The notes under the pieces are model-generated. The model searched no databases. It saw only the letters and a list, made by a program, of their open reading frames with translations, and was not told where the DNA came from. A DNA stretch of 64,000 nucleotides from Pictodentalium vernedei (Eukaryota > Mollusca > Scaphopoda > Dentaliida > Dentaliidae): positions 833,543,337-833,607,336 of the forward strand of contig CM062297.1 in NCBI GenBank assembly GCA_031216915.1. Direction: 5' to 3'. Below, piece by piece: positions 10,757 through 22,545 of this stretch (position 1 is its first letter; each line of letters starts with the position of its first letter). Position numbers and translations under genes: made by a program.

Positions 10757-12966
10757 GATAATGAAAGTGTCAATGACACTGTAGCTCAACTTGTCAAGAC
10801 AAAGACATGCATGTGTAGTATGTGACACAGCAATGACAAACATCTAGGTAATGACCTGATAACAAAGGTACATATAAAGTATTGTAACGGTCTGTACATA
10901 AATACTGACCGTTGCCTGTAACAAATGGAAAAGGTAAAGTATTGTAAAGGTGGGTAACAGACAGATGCTAAACTAGAAAAGAAAACTTTGAGTACCAGAG
11001 TGGGTCTGACTGAACCCCAAAATAGTTGTTCTCATAGCACAGTGATAACAAAGGCATCCCAAAACACACTTGTTCCTGTCCCAAGGTGAAAACAAAGGTA
11101 CCCAAGAAGTTTTGTGAAGATCAATTCATAAATACGAGCTGTATAGAACTTGTGACAAAAAACTGATTGGACCTAATTTTGGTACAAAATGGCCACTGGT
11201 AGCCATCTTGAATTTTGGACAGTACCCAGAAACACTCATTCTCGTCCCAAGGTGATAACAAAGGTACCCAAGAAGTTTTGTGAAGATCGGTTCATAAATA
11301 CAGCCTCTACCCTGAGCCGTATTGACATGTGTGCTCACATTGTGTAAGTAGCACTGAATAAATCAAAGTTCATCTAATTTGCATAATTTCTGCATGAAAA
11401 AAAAAACCCTTACAATATGTGATGTATTCCATTTTACTAAACATTCGTACAAAAATTTATTCAAATCAGAACTTTCATACAGAAGTTCTGTACAAAAGAC
11501 TGATTGCACTAATTTTGGTACAAAATGGCTGCTGTTGGCCATCTTGAATTTCGGACCACACCCAAAAACACTCGCTCTTATCCCACGGTGATAACAAAGG
11601 TACCCAAGAAGTTTCGTAAAGATTGGTTCATAAATATGGCCTCTAGTCTGAGCTGTATAGAAGTTGTGTACAAAAAACTGATTAGACCTAATTTCGGTAC
11701 AAAATGGCCACTGGCAGCCATCTTGAATTTTAGACCGTAACCAGAAACACTCGTTCTCGTCCCAAGGTGATAACAAAGGTACCCAAGACATTTCGTGAAG
11801 ATGAGTTCATAAATACAGACTCTAGTCTGAGCCATATTGACATGTGTACTTACTGTAAGTCGCACTGAAAAAATCAAAGTTCATCTAATTTGCATAATTT
11901 CTGCACAAGAAAAAAACCCGTATTATATGTGATGTATCCCATGGTACTAAACATTCACACAAAAAATTATTCAAATCAGCACTTTCATATGGAAGTTCTG
12001 TGCAAAAATCTGATTGCACCTAATTTTGTACAAAATGGCTGCCATCGGCCATCTTGAATTTCGGACTGGACCCAAAAACACTCGTTCTTGTCCCACGGAG
12101 ATACCAAAGGTACCCAAGAAGTTTCGTAAAGATCGGTTCATAAATACAGCCTCTAGCCCGAGCCGTATTGGCATTTGCACTTACAGTGCTGTAAGTAACA
12201 CCAAAAACATCAAAATTAGTCTAATTTGCACAATTTACGCACGAGAAAAAAAGCCGTATTATATGTGATGTATCCCATGGTACTAAACATTCATACATAA
12301 AATTATTCAAATCAGAGCTTTCATATGGAAGTTCTGTACAAAAAACAGATTTCTGCATCATCGGTACAAAATGGAGGCTGGCAGCCATCTTGAATTTCGG
12401 ACCGCACCCAAAAACACTCGTTCTCGTCCCACGGTCATAACAAAGGTACCCAAGAAGTTTCGTAAAGATCGGTTCATAAATACGGCCTCTAGCCCGAGCC
12501 ATAGCAGCCTGGCACTTACAGCTCTGAAAGTAACACTAAATAAATCAAAGTCAATCTAATTTGCATAATTTACGCACGAGAAAAAACCCCATATTATATA
12601 TGATGTATCCCATGGTACTAAACATTTATACAAAACTTTATTCAAATCAGAACTTTCATACAGAAGTTCTGTACAAAAAACAGATTTTTGCATCATCGGT
12701 ACAAAATGGCCACTGGCAGCCATCTTGAATTTCGGACCACACCTAAAAACACTCGTTCCCATCCCAGGGTCATAACAAAGGTACACAAGAAGTTTCGTAA
12801 AGATCGGTTCATAAATACGACCTCTAGCCCAAGCCATAGCCAATTGTTGACGTACGGACAGACGGACAGACGGACAGACAGATGGACAGATGGATGGACG
12901 GACAGACGGACGACAGACGACGGGCCATGACAATAGCTCAAATTTGACTTCGTCAAAGTTGAGCTA
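10757..12966. repeat. Pearl/Helitron-like element B with ~335 bp tandem units
   Basis: It opens with the same head as element A (gaaagtgtcaatgacactgt, then agctcaacttgtcaag at about 10783). It contains degenerate units marked by 'gccatcttgaattt' near 11202, 11540, 11718, 12050, 12388 and 12721. Most spacings are 331-339 bp and one unit is short. The array is followed by a (cggacaga)n microsatellite at 12852-12918 and closed by gtcaaagttgagcta at 12950-12966. Frames inside are repeat artefacts. Confidence 0.7.
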
Positions 12967-13690
12967 AAAAAAAACACACAAATGCCAACTTTTGCAATAA
13001 CGACACAAATAGTGATGAGCGGTTTATTGGTATACCATTATATATATATAATCAGTACCATGTTCAAAACAGTCATCAGCAAATTAAATCATAATTGGTA
13101 ATTGTATACCAAAGTTGTTTGAACTCTGGTATGTAAATTTCAACTATCACAGTTCACGAGAAGGGAATTTACTTCATTGGTGCAGATAGATTGCTGTTGG
13201 TTCAAATTTGGGTCTTTCCCTTTTTACCACCATGTTTAACCTCGCAGACTATGGGACCATTCTTTATTACTTTTCATTCCAAACTGCTCAAGTGGTTTGT
13301 TTCGACACTCCCCACTATTACAACAAGAGCACCGCCTAGCGGGGAAACATACGCCTGTCAAAATTGGAACATGCACAAGTTTCTCAGGGGTAAAGTTTGA
13401 AATTTTTGTTGACTCGACTATGTCTGCCCCCCCCCCCCCCCCCCCCCCAATCATTGCCCATTCCCCTTCCCTGTCTCGGGTAAAGGTAATTCACGTGTTT
13501 TCTCATTTTCATATTAATCGATCTGAGGTCTTCACAAAATAAAAACAAGGCTGCCGTAGAAAGATTCTCCTCGCCGTTTACAATGGTAGCGTCCATTCAT
13601 TGATTGATAACGATTGACGATAGGTGGCACCAAGGAAAAGGACATTTTGAGGATCATAATAGCTATAAAAGGCAAGGACTCTCGTCGTTT
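12967..13690. other. PRCP intron spacer with a poly-C tract
   Basis: No gene was recognised. A (ta)n run lies near 13042 and a run of about 25 Cs at 13424-13448. Short frames that cross the C tract encode only homopolymer. Confidence 0.4.
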
Positions 13691-15280
13691 AAAAATAAAG
13701 TGGTGTTATCTTCTCCTGTCACATGCACAACGACAATTGATGATCAACATGGGTTCAAAGTTTGAACAATAAAGCAAGTAAAATGTTGGAGTCGGCGACA
13801 CAATAGTGTAATCTTTCAAGTACTAAAAGGGGGCATAACTCTGGAAATACAAAACAGAGTTACCTGCTATTGTCACAAGCACAACGGCAATTGGTGATCA
13901 ACATGTGTGCAAAGTTTGAACAATATAGCATGTAAAATGTTGAAAGAGAAGGCGACACATTACTGTAATGTTTTAAGTACTAAAAGGGGCATAACTCTGG
14001 AAATGCAAAATGGAGTTTTCTGCTCTTGTCACATGCACAACGGCAATCGGTGATCACCATGTGTGCAAAGTTTGAACAATATAGCATGTAAAATGTTGAA
14101 GGAGTAGGCGACACAATACTGTAATGTTTTAAGTACTAAAAGAGAGCATAACTCTGGAAATACAAAACAGAGTTGACTGCTCTTGTCACATGCAAAACGG
14201 CAATTACTGATCAACATGTATGCAAAGTTTGAACAATGTAGCATGTAAAATGTTGAAGGAGTAGGCGACACCATAGTGTAATGTTTCAAGTACTAAAAGG
14301 GGCATAACTCTGGAAATACAAAACAGAGTTACCAGCTATTGTCACATGCACAACGGCAATTGGTGATCACCATGTGTGCAAAGTTTGAACAATATAGCAT
14401 GTAAAATGTTGAAGGAGTAGCCGACATAATACTGTAAAATTTTAAGTACTAAAAGAGGGCATAACTCTGGAAATACAAAACTGAGTTAACTGCTCTTGTC
14501 ACATGCAAAACGGCAATTACTGATCAACATGTGTGCAAAGTTTGAACAATGTAGCATGTAAAATGTCGAAGGAATAGGCGACACAATAGTATAATGTTTC
14601 AAGTATTAAAAGGGGGCTTAACTCTGGAAATACAAAACAGAGTTACCTGCTATTGTCACATGCTCAATGGCAACTGATGATCAATATGTGTGCAAAGTTT
14701 GAACAATATAGCATGTAAAATGTTGGAGTAGGCGACACAATAGTGTAATCTTTCAAGTACTAAAAGGGGGCATAACTCTGGAAATACAAAACAGAGTTAC
14801 CTGCTATTGTCACATGCACAACGGCAATTGGTGATCAACATGTGTGCAAAGTTTGAACAATATAGCATGTAAAATGTTGAAGGAGAAGGTGACACAATAT
14901 TGTAATGTTTCAAGTACAAAAAGGGGCATAACTTTGGAAATACAAAATGGAGTTACCTGCTCTTGTCACATGCACAACGGCAATTGGTGATCACCATGTG
15001 TGCAAAGTTTGAACAATATAGCATGTAAAATGTTGAAGGAGTAGGCGACATAAAAATTGTTTATGGACAGACAGACACACAGAGACAGACAGACAGACCA
15101 ACAGACGGACAACCTCATAACATAATATGTCCGTCAAAAATGGCGGGCATATAAAAAGGGGCATAATTCTGGAAATACAAAATGGAGATACCTGCTCTTG
15201 TCACATGCACAACGGCAATTGGTGATCACCATGTGTGCAAAGTTTGAACAATATAGCATGTAAAATTTTGAAGGAGTAGG

Positions 15281-15648
15281 GTGCGCGGTTGCTCAGTGGT
15301 AGACTGTTGGACTTCTATGCTAGAGGTCCCGAGTTCGATCCCATGTCCGGGACGACCCGCGTTGTGTCCTTGGGCAAGGCACTTTATCCCGGTTGCCTAG
15401 ATGGGGCACGATGACGTCGTGTACTAAGGCGTACTGCACATCGATGGTGCACATATCTTCAACCACTGTAACCCTGCTTGAGCGCAGCTTGAACACAGTT
15501 AGAATGTTGAGGAGCTGACAGTTGCTTGTCGTTGCTCGGTGGTTATCTCCGGGTACTCCGGCTTCCTCCACCCACAAAACTGTCATGGCCATGATTAGCC
15601 ACTGTGCATAAGTATGTGACCTTAAACTCCTATAAGTAAGTAAATAAG
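15281..15648 (+). mobile_element. tRNA-derived SINE, copy 1
   Basis: The head is tRNA-like, with an A box in ggttgctcagtggtag and a B box in gagttcgatccc. The body runs to a tail ending ctataagtaagtaaataag. It is flanked by a 13-bp target duplication ttgaaggagtagg (15268-15280 and 15649-15661) that belongs to the host tandem repeat, so the boundaries are exact. This is the same family as copies at 33871, 48035, 51505 and 53839. Confidence 0.9.
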
Positions 15649-15824
15649 TTGAAGGAGTAGGCGACACAATACTGTAATGTTTTAAGTACTAAAAGGGGGC
15701 ATAACTCTAGAAATACAAAGTGGAGTTACCTGCACCTGTTACATGCACAACGGCAGTTACTGATCAACATGTGTGCAAAGTTTGAATAATGTAGCATGTA
15801 AACTTTTGGGACGGATGGATGGGC

Positions 15825-15940
15825 AGGCAGGCAGACAAGACAAGACAAGACAAGACAAGACAAGACAAGACAAGAAGACAAGACAAGACAAGACAAGACA
15901 AGACAAGAAGACAAGACAAGACAAGACAAGACAGACAACA
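15825..15940. repeat. (CAAGA)n microsatellite
   Basis: An almost pure acaag pentamer array with two one-unit variants (aagaagac), at the 3' side of tandem element C. The Leu/Ser-rich frames read through it on the minus strand are artefacts. Confidence 0.9.
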
Positions 15941-15965
15941 CCATAACATAACATGTCCGTCATTT

Positions 15966-16912
15966 AAAAATGATATAACATTGTTTACCTCTAATTTGTC
16001 AGAAAGAAGTGAAAAGCCACAACCATGTGTACTGCATTCCACAAAGTATACATAGCCAGTCACATTGAAAATTCGACCAATCGCATTCCTGCTATTTAAA
16101 ACCAGGATTTTTTTCTTTGGAAACTCCAAGGGATTCCCTGTAGTTTTACAATTGTACTTCAAAGTGATTGCCTGTTTGCACACAGTGATGTCTTGGTAGC
16201 ATCTTGCCTTCAAAATAGTGTGCATGCACGCAAGTATTTGATACAAGACCGACGCAAGGTACATTGTTTTCAAATAAACAAAAGCAAGTCATTTGTGCTT
16301 CCTCTGCCAAGATAAATACGATGATACTTAGCCAGTCTATTACAACAGTCACTTAAAATGTCAATTTATTTCATGTGCTGAGGTGCACTAATAATTAACA
16401 CTTCCAGTGATAAAGCGAGACATGTGAATGCACACTTCACATCAGAATTTGAGGACAGCTGATGATAATATTATCAAGACACGTCTGAGTCTGTTTCATT
16501 TTGAAGATGCGGAATTAAATCCGAAATATCCACTGCAATTCCGAATAAAGCATCTGCTGATAAACTTCCATTTTTGGGTGTAATTTTGCAATTCAGACTC
16601 AACAGAATATCAAAGCAGTATACTTCAGACACAGCTATTGGAAGAATTTGGTCCAAAAATTAACTCAAGCACAAACTGCAGGGGGAAAAAATTTTTTTTT
16701 TTTATAATTCCAACCTGTCGACCCAATTTTTTTTATGTAACCAGAACCAAACCATTAATTTTTTGGGGCCTAATGTAGTTGAAAATTTAACAAACTTTAT
16801 TACTTTCCAAGGTGTGATTTACTGGGATTTCCGGGTTTGATTATAAATGATAACTTCACAAGTGAATTATGCAATCAACAATTGTGTCATGTATCCACTG
16901 TTTTATTTTTTT
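15966..16912. other. PRCP intron with a weak minus-strand open segment
   Basis: Minus-strand DNA at about 16255-15990 is open, has coding-like composition (for example GRIFNVTGYVYFVECSTHG) and is followed by a donor-like gtaaac at 15986. A second open stretch at 16656-16474 contains SEVYCFDILLSLNC. I recognise neither. They lie on the same strand as PRCP within its intron, so a nested exon or a decayed insertion is equally possible. Confidence 0.2.
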
Positions 16913-17135
16913 TTAACCTTTTACCCGACATGAAAAGCAAACGACACTTGCAAAAAAAATTCTTGAATAACTAATCTTTTTCATTTTTTGTCTCAAAAAC
17001 ATAGGTTATGACCCCTCATTGGAACGAGCTCGTTCCAATGAAGGGTCATAACCTGTGTTTTAGAGACAAAAAAATTGGCTATTTTTTAAGAATAGCGCTG
17101 GCCGGTTTTGGCCGTTAACTAAGGTAAAGGGTTAA
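16913..17135. mobile_element. TTAA-flanked MITE with palindromic core, copy A
   Basis: It runs from ttaaccttttaccc to ggtaaagggttaa, bounded by TTAA on both sides. The central inverted repeat (about 16989-17076) holds cattggaacgagctcgttcc. The right part carries agcgctggccggttttggcc, also present in copy C (55045). TTAA plus CCYTTT termini point to piggyBac-type mobilisation (inference). No coding capacity. Confidence 0.75.
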
Positions 17136-17929
17136 ATAATATAATTATTGTTAATAATGAAAAGTAATAAACAGAGTAATCACTTGACTGGGCTGGTTAC
17201 GTGAAATAATTCATTTGATGCGAGGGACAAAATTGTAAAACACTCGTGTTTGTACAACGTCCCTCACCTCTCATGAATTATTTCACGTACAGTTAAAATT
17301 AGAAGTCCTGTCATGAAATGCGCACAAATAGCACGTTGATCTGCGCGTTAATCTACGCAGTTATGACCATAGTAAGGCTACCAAATTCTGTATATATGGC
17401 CAGTGCACAAGCAATGTTTCAGCCAATGGACCTCCGGGTAACCCGGAGGTCCATTGGCAGAAACATTGCATGTGTTTGCTATGAGTAACCAAGAGAACCT
17501 GCCGTGCTTTGGATGCCATTCGATATGGCAATTGCGCGCAATTCCAACGCGCAATTAAGCCTAGATAAGCGCACTATTCATGACAGGACTTCTAGTTATA
17601 ACTGTAACCAGGCCAGTCAAGCTATTACTCTCGAAAAATCATGTTTGACAGAACTCTGTGAGCTCTATCAAAGATAAAGTTGGTTAGATATTTGTCCTAC
17701 AAGTGCAAAATAGTGTCATGAAAGAGATTTCCAGGTGAAAAAATGTGATGTGGCAGACTTTCTATGACAAGGGAGGTGCCTGAGAAACAAGAATTTTTTT
17801 TAATAGCCTTATTCAAATATTTTGAGGGCACGTATTTTCTGCAGGTCATTTTAGGTGAAGGGTTAACAAGGTTATCCTGCAATGCAGTTAGTAAGCTAAC
17901 GGAGTGAATGCACTGGTCTACTTTCTCAC
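17136..17929. repeat. Intron sequence with three inverted repeats
   Basis: Between the MITE and the PRCP exon are: a hairpin at about 17200-17287 (gtgaaataattcat... and its complement); a strong hairpin at 17405-17480 (agccaatggacctccgggt and its complement, with matching outer arms containing caatgttt); and a palindrome around ctctgtgagctctatcaaa (17645-17675), of a type seen again near 18890 and 30530. No gene. Confidence 0.6.
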
Positions 17930-18070
17930 AGTGTTATTGCAGAACCATTCAATATCTCCTTCATTTCCAGTGTAAAAGAAAATAGGTCCATTTTCTCTGT
18001 TCCAGTATTGATCCGCAACCAAGTATCTTTGCTGAAATGTGTCTTCATTGTAAAATCCAAAGTGATCAAC
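17930..18070 (-). CDS. PRCP: Exon of the PRCP-like serine carboxypeptidase
   Basis: An internal exon of 47 complete codons, GTT (Val) to ACT (Thr). It is preceded by the acceptor gatcttgcag (18080-18071) and followed by the donor gtgagaaag from 17929. It starts VDHFGFYNEDTFQQRYLVA and contains FFYTGNEGDIEWF, both diagnostic of the N-terminal part of S28 peptidases. The GNEGDI loop precedes the oxyanion region in this family. The next exon is 17.3 kb away at 543-644, and the splice keeps the frame. An upstream exon ending in phase 0 must carry the signal peptide and start; it was not found at higher coordinates. Strand, phase and residue continuity make a processed pseudogene unlikely. Confidence 0.9.
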
Positions 18071-18398
18071 CTGCAAGATCAGAAAATATCATAATAACAG
18101 CAAGGATTTTTCTAGCCCCTGAGAGGAAAGAAGTCTGGGACCCTTGCCATAGAGTAAATTCACATCATAAAGGACAAACAATGGGGATTCCGGTCAGTCA
18201 TAGAATGCACAAAAAACAAGCACCTGTAATTCAAATTCATCAAGACTTTCTGATTACTTTGGGGATGGGGCCATATTTGGCCCCTCTCGTCACTCAAAGT
18301 TTTTTGAATAGAGATTTTATGAGCAGGGCAATGGACAATGAAGTTAACACTCTATACACTGATGTTGAAATTTCAAATTTTTTCCCATTTATTGGTAT
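18071..18398. other. PRCP intron, nothing recognised
   Basis: Intronic DNA upstream of the 17.9 kb exon. A 121-codon plus-strand open frame overlaps the exon on the opposite strand and is a chance frame. Confidence 0.5.
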
Positions 18399-18628
18399 TT
18401 AACCCTTTACCCAACGCAGACGATATCAAAATTTATTATTTTAAATATCATTTTTTTAAATTTTTCAAAAAATGTCAACAAAACCATATCATGTGACCCC
18501 TCGTTGGTTCCAACGAGTTGTCACATGATATGTTTTTGTTGAAATTTTTTGAAAAATAATATTTTTTCAACTGCTGAATTTGCATATTACGCGGGCGGAT
18601 GCGGCCGATTCGTTGGGTAAAGGGTTAA
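18399..18628. mobile_element. TTAA-flanked MITE, copy B
   Basis: Ends ttaaccctttacccaac and gttgggtaaagggttaa are perfect 17-bp inverted repeats that include the TTAA. The centre is a long imperfect palindrome around tcgttggttccaacga. It lies 330 bp upstream of a PRCP exon. Confidence 0.85.
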
Positions 18629-19172
18629 GGACAGATATTTCTGCTCAACAGCTAATCATGACCACAAACATGGCTACAAAGTGACTTTAGTCAAGTCCCG
18701 CCAATCATTTAAACCCATGTTGCCCATTTTAGAGGACTTCCACCCTAGGCATTGGTGACTGGGTTCTATTTTACCAGTAAAGCAGAGCTTTTTAACCACA
18801 GTAAACAAGGACTGCTTCAATTCCTGGGGTTCCGATAGGAAATGTTTTCCCACAGTGCATCTAGAATTTAACCAGTTCCATTTCGTTTGACAGCACACAC
18901 AGAGTTTAATCAAACTCTTTGAGCTCTGTCAAACAAGACTGAATTGGTTAAATTTCTAGTTGCATTATGGAAAATATTTGCACCCTGAACTTTAGATTTT
19001 TCGACATCAGAGTGTAGGGAGTTAAAGTCTATGTATAGGTTTTTTTCAATGAGCTTGTTCAAAAGCCTGATATGGTGTGGAATTCAAGAACTTCAATTCA
19101 GTACCAGTAATAGAACTGGTAGTCCTGTAAACTAAATAGCTACTTTGCCAGTGAAAAATATTCATTTAATAG
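18629..19172. other. Spacer between MITE B and the gypsy LTR
   Basis: It contains an inverted repeat around aatcaaactctttgagctctgtcaaac (18880-18945), the same family as near 17650 and 30530. No open frame resembles a gene. The last five bases, aatag, are the left copy of the gypsy target duplication. Confidence 0.5.
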
Positions 19173-19341
19173 TGTGATGTTTGATGGCATAAATTGTGAT
19201 TTTATATCACTTGGGTGAAGAGAAAACCTAGCAACATTTGCTCGCCATTTATAATTTATTCACAGATGACTTCAGGGAATTTTACATGAATAGTGTATCT
19301 ATGTACACTCAAATTGCGTTCCTCGCAACTCGGACATTACA
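19173..19341 (-). repeat. 3' LTR of the gypsy-type element
   Basis: 169 bp, TG...CA ends. It differs from the other LTR at four positions that I can count (in the acttcagg and tctatgtac stretches). On the coding strand it is preceded by a purine-rich stretch (aaatgaaagagtgaa, complement of 19342-19356), a plausible polypurine tract. Confidence 0.92.
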
Positions 19342-19643
19342 TTCACTCTTTCATTTTTTTTTTTTTTGGACAATGTTATCAGTTTAGTACATACAAAAGT
19401 GAAAATAAATGAAGTAGTCTGTTCTCAAGTTTACTTAGTACTCTACTCAGTACTTGTACATGTGTGTACCTAATGGGTATAAAACAAGTTACTAAACACT
19501 TAAATTATTTCAGGAAGAGGTTGTTTACCTCACTTAGGCAGACAAGAGTTTTATTATGACTCTACAACACAATCTGCCTAGAAACTAAAAAACTAAACAA
19601 TAACTGATAGACCAGAGTGTTATTCTGACTCAGCATGATCTAT
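19342..19643. other. Gypsy 3' untranslated region
   Basis: Non-coding stretch between the pol stop codon (19646-19644) and the 3' LTR. It holds a t14 run near 19355 and no other feature. Confidence 0.6.
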
Positions 19644-20400
19644 TCAGTAAACATAATCTTTAAGATATGAAGGTCGACGTCTGTCCTTAATAGGTCGAGG
19701 TGATGGTTTAAAATTGGATTCTATAGGAATAGTCTTTAAGTTGTGGTCTTCATTTTCAAATTCAAACATATCTTCATGGTCTGATTGTTCATTCGTTGAG
19801 GTGTCAATATCTTTTTCAGTATTAATTTGTTTGAAGTGGGAAGAATTTCTGGTGATTGTTTTACTGCCTCTTTCTGCAGTAATTTGTGTTCCATTTTTCC
19901 TGGTTATTTTGTAATGATTCGGGTTAAATGCTGTGGATAGTTTGTTTTTCTTTGGTATCTTAACAAGAACAAAATCACCTTTTTTTCAAATTGGTAGTTT
20001 GTGCATTGTTTCTTTTAACTGCATTTTCTTTCATAATTGTTTTAGATTTGAAATCATTGGTCACAATGTCTTTGCAGATATTTTCTTTTATGCTATATTC
20101 AGGTAATTTAGTTCGAATATTTCTTCCAAAAAGCACTTGTGCTGGAGGTAAGTTTGTAGAACTATGAGGCGTTGCTCGGTAGTTTCTGAAAAATTTGAAC
20201 AGCTCTTGTTTCCAATTTAAATGTTCAACTGTAGAAGCTTTTATTGTTTTTCCAAGTGTTCTCATAAACCTTTCTGCCTCTCCATTGGCTTTAGGCCATA
20301 ACAGGGTTAAACGTCTGTGTGAAAAACCTAAGTAAGTCTTGGAATTCTCTCCCTTGAAATGGAGGACCATTATCAGTTTTGAGGACTTCAGGAATACCAA
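19644..20400 (-). pseudogene. Gypsy integrase, C-terminal half, frameshifted
   Basis: The frame reads LLWPKANGEAERFMRTLGK near 20300, which contains the third catalytic residue (Glu) of the DDE integrase core. It continues through NYRATPHSSTNLPPAQVLFG to about 19980. A one-base change in the T run at about 19980 closes the frame. An open continuation with KIPKKNKLSTAFNPNHYKI runs to the stop at 19644 and should be the C-terminal DNA-binding or targeting tail. A further shift near 20325 separates it from the preceding segment. Confidence 0.85.
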
Positions 20401-21583
20401 ATTGTGAGAAAATTTTATCTAATTTAGGCATTACAGTTTTTGCAGATAGTGAATGAATAACGTCTACTACAGGATATCGAGTGTGGTCATCTACTACAAC
20501 TAGTAAATATTCACCGATCGGTAATGGACCATAAAAATCAGCAGATAAGTGTGTCCATGGCTTGGAAGGCAAAACTGTCATATTTAAAGGTTCACTTTTA
20601 AAATTTGGTGTGGTTGCTAAACAGGGAATACATTCTTTGCATGCTTTTTCAACAAGTGCATTTATTCCAGGAAACCATATTTTTTCTCTTAATAATTGCT
20701 TAGTCTTTACAATGCCTTGATGGCCTTCATGTGCAATGCTGATCACTCTGTTTTGCAAAGTTGTAGGAATAACTAATCTTAAGTTACACAAAAGTACACT
20801 GCCATTTTCTGTTGGTGCTACTGTGAGTTCATCTCGAACCCTCAAGTAGTTTTGAACCATTTTGTTTGTAATGTCTTTCCAATTTCCATTTATAAGTCTA
20901 CGTATAACTTCCTGTAAAGTTTCATCTGAATTTGTTTCAGTGGTTATTTCTTTCAAAGTCATTGCTTTTGGTACAGTATTTGTCACTATAAAATTTAAAT
21001 ATTCTTCTGCAACTTTAGAATGTCTAAAATTGTTCTTGTTATTGTTTGGATGTCGCGACATATAGTCGGCTGGATTCCCTTTTCCAGTGCGATACTGAAC
21101 AATAAAATCATATGGCTGGAGTCTCAATCTCCATCGTTCAATTCTTGCAGGTGGTCTACTCTTTGGATTATTAAAAATAGTTTCCAATGGCTTGTGATCT
21201 GTAACTAGGGTAAATGATGACCCATATAAGTAAAGATGGTAGTGCTCACATGCCCAAACAATGGCTAGAGCTTCTTTCTCTGTCTGGGAGTATTTCTTCT
21301 CAGTTTCAGATAGACTCTTGCTAGAATATGAAATAATTTTACCATTTTGTGTAAGTATGGCCCCAAGGCCAACAGGACTAGCATCAACAATGAGTTCTGT
21401 GTGCTTTGTAGGATCAAAGTAAGTCATTGCTTCTGTTGACAATTTCCCTTTTAGTTCATCAAATGCATGTTGTTCAGATTCACCCCAATGCCATTTAACA
21501 TCTTTGTGAGTTAAAATTCTTAATGGTGCCATTGTTGTTGCAAAGTCAGATATGAACCTTGAGACGTAATTTGCTAATCCCAA
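20291..21583 (-). pseudogene. Gypsy RT thumb, RNase H and integrase N-terminal half
   Basis: This 430-codon open segment starts in the RT connection region (LANYVSRFISDFA). It continues into RNase H (ELIVDASPVGLGAIL, then KEALAIVWACEHY, then TLVTDHKPLE) and the integrase. The His/Cys zinc-binding domain is complete: HEGHQ...CKECIPC gives His-x3-His and Cys-x2-Cys. The first two catalytic Asp residues are in SADFYGPLPIG and KTDNGPPFQG. The frame drifts after about 20325, so the Glu-containing part lies in the neighbouring frame. Confidence 0.9.
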
Positions 21584-22328
21584 TAGGCTTCGAACTTCAG
21601 CTTGGTTTGCTGGGGGTGTTGCTGTTTTTAGAGCTTCAATCTTCTTAGGATCTGCAGAAAGTCCATCTTTTGAAAATATATAGCCAAAAAATTCAATAGA
21701 GTCTTTGTTGAATTCACACTTGCTCTTATTTAAAGTTTTTCTCTTTCAGACGTTTAAATACATTTCCAAGTCTTTATTATGTTCATCAGCTGTTTTGCCA
21801 AATACTATTATGTCGTCACTAATATTGAGCGCTCCATCAAGCCCTTCGAGAGCCTAATTAACAATTGACTGGAACTTTTCAGCAGCAGACGATATACCAA
21901 ATATCAGTCGTTTATAGCAATATAAGCCAACATGTATTGTAAAAGTTGTTATTTGTCGTGACTCTGGTGTAAGTTCAACTTGGTGATAACCAGCTGTCAA
22001 ATCAAGTTTAGAAAACGTAGTTGCCCCATTCAGGTTTATAATTATGTCATCTATTGTTGGGGTTAAATGTCTTTCCCTTTTCACAGCCTCATTCAGAATA
22101 CGCATATCAACACAAATTCTTATTTCTTCTTGATTTTTCGGTTTCGGTTCAACAACTATCGGTGACACCCAAGGTGTAGGTTCATCGTTTATTTTTTCAA
22201 TTATGTCTGAGCTCTTTAAGCGTTGTAGTTCTTTTTCAACTTTCTTCCGTATGTGAAACGGTATTCTTCTGTGTGTTGTACTGTTGGTTTCACACTATCA
22301 TCAATATGTATTTGAGCTTGCACTCCTT
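21584..22328 (-). pseudogene. Gypsy reverse transcriptase, degenerate
   Basis: RT motifs are recognisable but interrupted: RICVDMRILNEAVKRERH and FSKLDLTAGYHQVEL (22130-22000), YKRLIFGISSAAEKFQ (about 21900), then a stop codon at 21854-21856. After it comes the catalytic motif as SDD rather than the usual YxDD (near 21815). Another shift near 21745 precedes EFFGYIFSKDGLSADP. A frameshift near 22260 separates the start of RT from the protease. Confidence 0.85.
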
Positions 22329-22545
22329 TTATTTTCCCAATTCCTTCAAATATGATGATGGCTGAACCACTCGAATGGTCGGTATGATGTTCAGATTAAC
22401 TGCTGTCTCATAACTTAATAAAGAGCCATATGTGCCTTTAACAACATACACAATACTTTCAGTTTTTGTTTCATGTTCTTTGGAACGAATTATGGTTTCA
22501 AATGTTCCCAAAAGATCTATTTGTTCGTTAGAACCATATGGATAT
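22329..22545 (-). pseudogene. Gypsy protease, C-terminal part (downstream of the DIRS-2 insertion)
   Basis: An open stretch (GTFETIIRSKEHETKTESIV...) continues the retropepsin-like protease whose DTGA active site lies at the far side of DIRS-2. The codon register across the insertion is preserved: two bases at 29082-29081 plus one at 22545 complete a codon. A frameshift near 22345 ends it. Confidence 0.75.

Larger units (their letters stand above)
13691..15965. repeat. Pearl/Helitron-like element C: ~156 bp tandem units, interrupted by a SINE
   Basis: About a dozen units carry the marker gggcataactctggaaa (for example near 13832, 13988, 14150, 14303, 14458, 14617 and 14768), a spacing of about 156 bp. 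Two tails are present. The first is at 15063-15150 (gacagac repeats, then acataatatgtccgtc). The second is at 15825-15965 (a caaga repeat, then acataacatgtccgtc). Two tails suggest one copy nested in or next to another. The SINE at 15281-15648 sits inside one unit. Confidence 0.7.

Noticed and set aside
11363-12933. Several overlapping 60-140 codon frames with repeated peptides (YEPIFTKLLGYLCY)
   Set aside because: They recur in step with the ~335-bp tandem unit on both strands and start and stop without relation to splice sites, so they are by-products of the repeat.
15281-15360. A possible tRNA gene
   Set aside because: It has A and B boxes but is the head of a SINE with a full body, an A-rich tail and a target duplication; the same head occurs elsewhere in the window.
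15726-16055. Leu/Ser/Cys-rich and Arg/Gln/Asp/Lys-rich frames
   Set aside because: Translations of the CAAGA microsatellite.
16474-16656. A 60-codon minus-strand segment as an extra PRCP exon
   Set aside because: It has no upstream AG in frame, ends at its own stop codon, and does not match any S28 segment.
18037-18402. A 121-codon plus-strand open frame
   Set aside because: It overlaps a well-supported PRCP exon on the other strand and part of a MITE.
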